Source of the DNA: JASLDZ01 sp965199975
GTDB lineage: Bacteria; Pseudomonadota; Alphaproteobacteria; Caulobacterales; Caulobacteraceae
Direction of reading: 5' to 3'
Assembly: GCA_965199975.1 (NCBI GenBank)
Contig: OZ241340.1
Coordinates: 3,195,405-3,259,404 of the forward strand
DNA: 64,000 bases
Shown here: piece after piece, positions 60,043 through 64,000 of the stretch
Layout: each line of letters starts with the position of its first letter
Numbering within the stretch: position 1 is the stretch's first letter
Translations under genes and position numbers: made by a program
Notes under the pieces: model-generated
The model's input: only the letters and a program-made list of their open reading frames with translations
Told to the model about the DNA's origin: nothing
Databases searched by the model: none

Positions 60043-63000
60043 TCAGAACTTGTAGCGGAAGCCGATCTTCAGCGCCCACAGCGAGAGCGGCAGGCCGTTG
60101 GCGCTGGTCGTCACCGTCGGTATTTTCCGCGTGAAGCTCTGGTACTGGTACTTGTTCTGCGTTCCTCCAGCGCAATTGGCGCCTTGCGTCTGGCAATTCA
60201 GCGCCACCACGTCGGAGGCGAAGTACGGGAAGCCGTACTGCTCCAGCACGCCATAGTTGGAGTTGATCAGATTACCGATGTTGAAAATGTCGAAATATAG
60301 CTGCGCCTTCGCTGCCTTGTAGGGGAAGAAGACGGGAACTTCCTGGCTGATCTCAATGTCAGCATCGGTGAAACCCTTCGAGTCGAAGGCGTTTCGCGGA
60401 GAAATCGAGCCGTTGTACTTCATCAGTCCCGTATCCTTCAGGAACTGGTTGAAGCCCGCGACGCCGCTCAGCACCTGCCCGTTGGCCGCGACGTAGGTGG
60501 AGTTGGCGAAGCTGGAGCCGTACTGCACGATCGGATCGCTCGTCGCCGTGATGTTCCCGGTGGAGTCGGCCTTCGGCACGTAGAGCAGCTCGTTGCTGCG
60601 GTTGGCGACGGCGCCGGCAAGATTGTACTGCGTATCGATCGGCGTGCCCGAGCCGACGGTATTGGTCGTGCCCGGGAGGGTGGCCTGGAAGGTGTAGCTG
60701 TAGGGCAGACCCGAGCGGCGGAAAGCGAACAGGCGGATCGACGTCAGGTTATCCCCGAAAATTCGCCGCGAGTAGTTGATGTTGAATTTGATTTGCTGGG
60801 CGATGTTGTAGTTGGAGATCGATACGGTGGGATTGTTGGGATCAGAGAAGGCGTTTTGGGCGTAGTTGGAGAGCGCCACCGAGCTGGTGCCCGGATTGAC
60901 CTCTTCGGCGTGCGTATGGGTGTAGCTGACATCGACGCTCAGGCCCCAATCGAAGTCCTTGCGCAGCCCGATGTCGTAGGTCGCCACGAAGCCCTTGTCC
61001 GTCGAGTTCAGCAGGAGATCGTAGGCGTTGGCGCGCGCCAGCCGCCCCGTGGCTGCATTGGCGTTGAAGCGGGTCGCGTCGAACACAGGCCGTCCGTCGG
61101 GCGCCTTGGTGACCGTGCCGACCGTATCGAGCAGGTCGGTCCAATAGATCGCCTTGTTGGTGTGCTGGTACTGGTAGTCCCCATGCAAAGTCCAGCTATC
61201 GAACAAATTGTGGGCCAGCCCGTCGCCACCGAACCTGGTGTACTGGCCGATGAATGGATAACCGCTGATGTTGAAGGTCTTCTGGAACCCCGCGGTGAAC
61301 TTCCATACCGATTCCGGCTCGAAGTCGGGGCTCAATGCGTTGGTGATGCCCGTGCCTGCGTTGGCGCTGGCGGCGTTGCCGGCCTGGGCGATCGGGCTGA
61401 CTTGGCGACCGTTCACGTTGTTCAGCGCCGGGCTGCAGGTTGCCGCGCCTGGCGTGGCGCAGGAGATGGCGAACTGTCCCAGCAGATTGCCGGTGTTGGT
61501 GTAGTTGTTCGAGACCCACACGTTCGGGCTGCCGCCGGAGAACAGACCCGCGCCAACATAGGCATTGAAGGTCGGGTCCGGGTGATAGTTCAAGCCCAGG
61601 CGCGGCATGATCACATTGTCGCCATCCAGCGTGCCCTGGTTGGAGAGGCCGTACTGCTGGGCGAAATACGTGTTGTTGCGCGGTTTGTCGCTCTGCTCAT
61701 AAAGCTCGGCGCGCAGGCCCGCCTTCAGAGTCAAATCCGAGCGCAGACGCCACTCGTCCTGCAGGTAGAAGGTGTCGATTACGTAGCCCCAGTTGGCGGC
61801 GCCGTCGTTCTTCACGTTGTCGAAGGCGTTGGCGTAAACCAGGCTGGAGGCGTTGCCGGCTTGCAGGTCGGCGATCGAATTGAATGTGTAGTTGCCGTTG
61901 GCGTTTTGGACGAAGAGGTTGAACACGTCGACCTGCTCGCGCTCGTAACCGAGAAGGATCGAGTGCTGCCCCAGCGTGTAGGTGCCGCGGATGCGGCCGA
62001 CCTGGTCGCGAACGGTCAAGGCGTTGGCCTGGCGTGAGATGTTCGGCCCGGCGAACAGCGTGCCACCCGGTTGCGACCCAATCGCCGCCTGGCGAACCTG
62101 GAAATAGGCGAAGTCGTTACCAGCCAGAGAGTTGCTTATGTTCTCCACATCGCGGCGCGTGTAGCTGATTTCAGTGTGGAAATTGGGCGTCCAGTCAGAA
62201 TACAGGGTACCGATATACGAACGAACATTTTGGTTGAATTCGTACCAGTCGGACAGGAACGACAGGTTGCGTCCGCTGGTGGACTGGTCGTTAGTCGACG
62301 TCGTCACTCCCGCCTGGTCCTGCACCTCAAAAACGAGACGTTGCTGGTTGTTGATTTGCCAGGTCAGCTTGCCGAAAAACTTCTCGTCGGTGACTGGCAG
62401 TGGCGAGGTCACCGTCACGCCGAGGGGATCGAAACCGTACTTGGATTGCAAGATGCTGGAGACCTGCGCCACCTCGGCGTTGGTCACACCAGGAACCTTG
62501 TTCAACGCAGTGGAATCTTGCGCACCAAACGAATTGTTGATCTGGCTTTCATACTTCTCATAGGCGAACGAGAAGAAAAGATGGTCCTTGACGATCGGCC
62601 CTTCGAGGTCGAGCCCGTAGTATTTCTCTTTGAAGTTGAACACGGTAGCGCGATCACGCAGCACTTCACCTGATCCCAGCTTGTCCGAGTCGTACTCATA
62701 AAAGCCGCCGCCATGGAAAGTGTTCGAGCCGGACTTGGTGTTGATGTTCAGCAGGCCGCCGGTGAACGATCCATACTGCACGTCCATCGGCGCGATCTCG
62801 ACATTGAGCGATTGGATCGAGTCGAACGGGATCGGCTGGCGCTGGCCGGGGTAACCGTTGCCGTTAAGGCCGAAATCGTCCGAGATCTTCGCTCCGTCGA
62901 CGTAGATGGTGTTCGCACGATTGCTATTGCCAGCGATGATCAAGGCGTTTGAATTGGTCGGATCGATGGTCACGAACGGATTTAGGCGCGCGATGTCCTT

Positions 63001-63471
63001 GATGTCGCGGTTGAGCGACGGCAGGCTCTGCAGGTCGCGGCTGGTGAAGGTCGAGCGAGCGCCGGTCTGCAGGATGTTTCCGGCGGTGCTGCGCGTCGCG
63101 CGGACCACCACCGTATTGTCGGAACCGCCGAGCGCCAACGAGATCTGCGCCGGAGCGCCGAGCGGCACCTGAACGTCCGTCAGGGTCTTGGCTTCATGAG
63201 AGCTGTCCGACGCGGTGATGCTGTATGGGCCGCCCGGCTCCAGGTTGCGCAAGGTGAATTCGCCGGAGGCGTTGGTGGTCAGGTGGCGCACCTCGTTGCG
63301 CGGCAGATAGGTGACCGTGACCTGCGCGTTGGCCACGGCCTTGCCCGCGCCGTCGGTGATCGCGCCGTTCAAGCCGCCGCTCGTCTCCTGGGCGTTCGCT
63401 GCGCCTGCGAACAGGCAGGCGGCCAAGACGGTCGTCGCCGCGCCGGCGGCGAGCTTCCTCATGATCGACAT
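60043..63471 (-). CDS. Oar-like TonB-dependent receptor with carboxypeptidase-regulatory domain
   Basis: A 1142-aa outer-membrane protein. It has a signal peptide (AAGAATTVLAACLFAGAANA), then a CarboxypepD_reg-like beta domain (GLNGAITDGAGKAVANAQVT to GPYSITASD). A plug domain follows (LQSLPSLNRDIKDIARLNPF; IYVDGAKISDDFG; GQRQPIPFDSIQSLNVE), then a 22-strand barrel ending in phenylalanine (KIGFRYKF). It resembles Myxococcus Oar and related receptors used for export or uptake of large substrates. No sigma/anti-sigma pair or TonB gene is beside it, so its ligand is unknown. The start is ATG 63471. Confidence 0.9.
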   Translation of the reverse strand: MSIMRKLAAGAATTVLAACLFAGAANAQETSGGLNGAITDGAGKAVANAQVTVTYLPRNEVRHLTTNASGEFTLRNLEPGGPYSITASDSSHEAKTLTDVQVPLGAPAQISLALGGSDNTVVVRATRSTAGNILQTGARSTFTSRDLQSLPSLNRDIKDIARLNPFVTIDPTNSNALIIAGNSNRANTIYVDGAKISDDFGLNGNGYPGQRQPIPFDSIQSLNVEIAPMDVQYGSFTGGLLNINTKSGSNTFHGGGFYEYDSDKLGSGEVLRDRATVFNFKEKYYGLDLEGPIVKDHLFFSFAYEKYESQINNSFGAQDSTALNKVPGVTNAEVAQVSSILQSKYGFDPLGVTVTSPLPVTDEKFFGKLTWQINNQQRLVFEVQDQAGVTTSTNDQSTSGRNLSFLSDWYEFNQNVRSYIGTLYSDWTPNFHTEISYTRRDVENISNSLAGNDFAYFQVRQAAIGSQPGGTLFAGPNISRQANALTVRDQVGRIRGTYTLGQHSILLGYEREQVDVFNLFVQNANGNYTFNSIADLQAGNASSLVYANAFDNVKNDGAANWGYVIDTFYLQDEWRLRSDLTLKAGLRAELYEQSDKPRNNTYFAQQYGLSNQGTLDGDNVIMPRLGLNYHPDPTFNAYVGAGLFSGGSPNVWVSNNYTNTGNLLGQFAISCATPGAATCSPALNNVNGRQVSPIAQAGNAASANAGTGITNALSPDFEPESVWKFTAGFQKTFNISGYPFIGQYTRFGGDGLAHNLFDSWTLHGDYQYQHTNKAIYWTDLLDTVGTVTKAPDGRPVFDATRFNANAATGRLARANAYDLLLNSTDKGFVATYDIGLRKDFDWGLSVDVSYTHTHAEEVNPGTSSVALSNYAQNAFSDPNNPTVSISNYNIAQQIKFNINYSRRIFGDNLTSIRLFAFRRSGLPYSYTFQATLPGTTNTVGSGTPIDTQYNLAGAVANRSNELLYVPKADSTGNITATSDPIVQYGSSFANSTYVAANGQVLSGVAGFNQFLKDTGLMKYNGSISPRNAFDSKGFTDADIEISQEVPVFFPYKAAKAQLYFDIFNIGNLINSNYGVLEQYGFPYFASDVVALNCQTQGANCAGGTQNKYQYQSFTRKIPTVTTSANGLPLSLWALKIGFRYKF

Positions 63472-63725
63472 GGTCTCAACGTCCCCTGGTCCGTCGCCGA
63501 GGCGCTCGCATTCGCGGGCGCTCGTCGGGGCGGTCAGGACCGCGATTAGCCGCGAAAATGAAAGACGCGGCGACATATCGGTGAAGGTTCGATGACACGG
63601 GCGAGGTTGGAATGCGGCGTGGCCGTGTCGCCACAGGGGCGTGGGGGCGATCGCGTCGCTTCGCCGCAATACGCCGGCCTATGGGGTTGTGCGGTCGGGC
63701 TCGGCAGGCGCTAAACGCAGCCGCC

Positions 63726-64000
63726 TTGACCGATCCCGCCCCGCCCCCACCCGAAGCCGGAGCCGCGCCCTGGCCGCTTATCTGGGGCGGGGTTTTGGCG
63801 GTCACTCTGCTGCGGGTGGCGGTGCTGTTTCTCACGCCGCTCGAGCTCTATCCTGACGAGGCGCAGTACTGGGCGTGGTCGCGCCACCTGGCGTTCGGCT
63901 ACTTCTCCAAGCCGCCCATGATCGCCTGGCTGATCGCGGCCACCACCGCCATCGGCGGCGACGCGGAGGCGTGGGTGCGCTTGGCCGCGCCGCTGCTGCA
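63726..64000 (+). CDS. Family 39-type glycosyltransferase (ArnT/PMT-like), partial
   Basis: The gene starts near the window end and runs out of it; about 91 residues are visible. After a Pro-rich lead there is a membrane helix (LIWGGVLAVTLLRVAVLFL) and then PLELYPDEAQYWAWSRHL, the conserved DE motif of the first external loop in GT39 enzymes, followed by GYFSKPPMIAWLIAATTAIGG. Such proteins use polyprenyl-phosphate sugars to glycosylate lipids or proteins. A TTG at 63726 is the likely start; no better ATG is present. Confidence 0.8.
   Translation, partial: MTDPAPPPPEAGAAPWPLIWGGVLAVTLLRVAVLFLTPLELYPDEAQYWAWSRHLAFGYFSKPPMIAWLIAATTAIGGDAEAWVRLAAPLL

Overview
The window is high-GC DNA from an alphaproteobacterium, most likely a member of the Caulobacteraceae (Caulobacter, Phenylobacterium or Brevundimonas type). 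The best evidence is a clear DivL at 36207-38522, the pseudo-histidine kinase of the CtrA cell-cycle circuit, with tyrosine in place of the phospho-histidine. Supporting signs are a long alphaproteobacterial YidC, a large Oar-type TonB-dependent receptor, a cmk-rpsA-ihfB block, pqiABC, AmpG and a TTAA-N7-TTAA CtrA-type box at 3620. No rRNA, CRISPR array or intact transposon was seen. The one RNA gene found is tRNA-Arg(CCG) at 46133.

Left part (1-14.5 kb): the end of hpf with ptsN; divergent oxyR and ahpD; an acyl-CoA dehydrogenase; a small-protein gene behind the CtrA-type box; a HerA-like ATPase; a VOC protein and a DHFR-like reductase; several unrecognised exported or membrane proteins; a translationally coupled hydrolase/epimerase pair; and a run of a PmbA/TldD-like protein, a CysQ/IMPase-like phosphatase and a DUF4170 protein. 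From 14.5 to 16.5 kb lies a repeat-rich, lower-GC insertion-like stretch carrying one exported hydrolase. A class I aldolase, an FAD monooxygenase, a GMC oxidoreductase, pqiABC, yidC, an XdhC-like protein and mscL follow.

Centre (27.7-45.2 kb): mostly conserved housekeeping genes. On the minus strand run a lipid-kinase-like gene, a phosphoesterase, cmk, rpsA and ihfB, with a perfect 38-bp palindromic terminator between rpsA and ihfB. Then come two small lipoproteins, DUF1328 and DUF4142 proteins, a fumarylacetoacetate/fumarylpyruvate hydrolase with its isomerase, divL, a dead Uma2 nuclease, gshB, a SirB1-type protein, rsmI, ampG, def and a DUF445 protein.

Right part (46.1-57.5 kb): this looks like an accessory region whose left edge is tRNA-Arg. 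It holds an orphan nuclease-like protein, a secreted protein made of two tandem repeats, an IS110 remnant, a flavin reductase, a frameshifted TMEM175 channel gene, an intact TMEM175 gene and several dispersed repeats. At its core is the most unusual locus in the window. It is a 1001-aa tubulin-like protein with a GGTGSG signature, followed by a 500-aa envelope protein that combines a CxxC knuckle, one membrane helix, a PstS-like phosphate-binding domain and an OmpA peptidoglycan-binding domain. I know of no characterised function for this pair. The window closes with the aguA-aguB polyamine operon with a coupled acetyltransferase, the Oar-like receptor, and the start of a family 39 glycosyltransferase.

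Two copies of a roughly 355-bp intergenic repeat (16075-16431 and 57096-57447) lie about 41 kb apart. Shorter dispersed repeats recur at the edges of the accessory regions.
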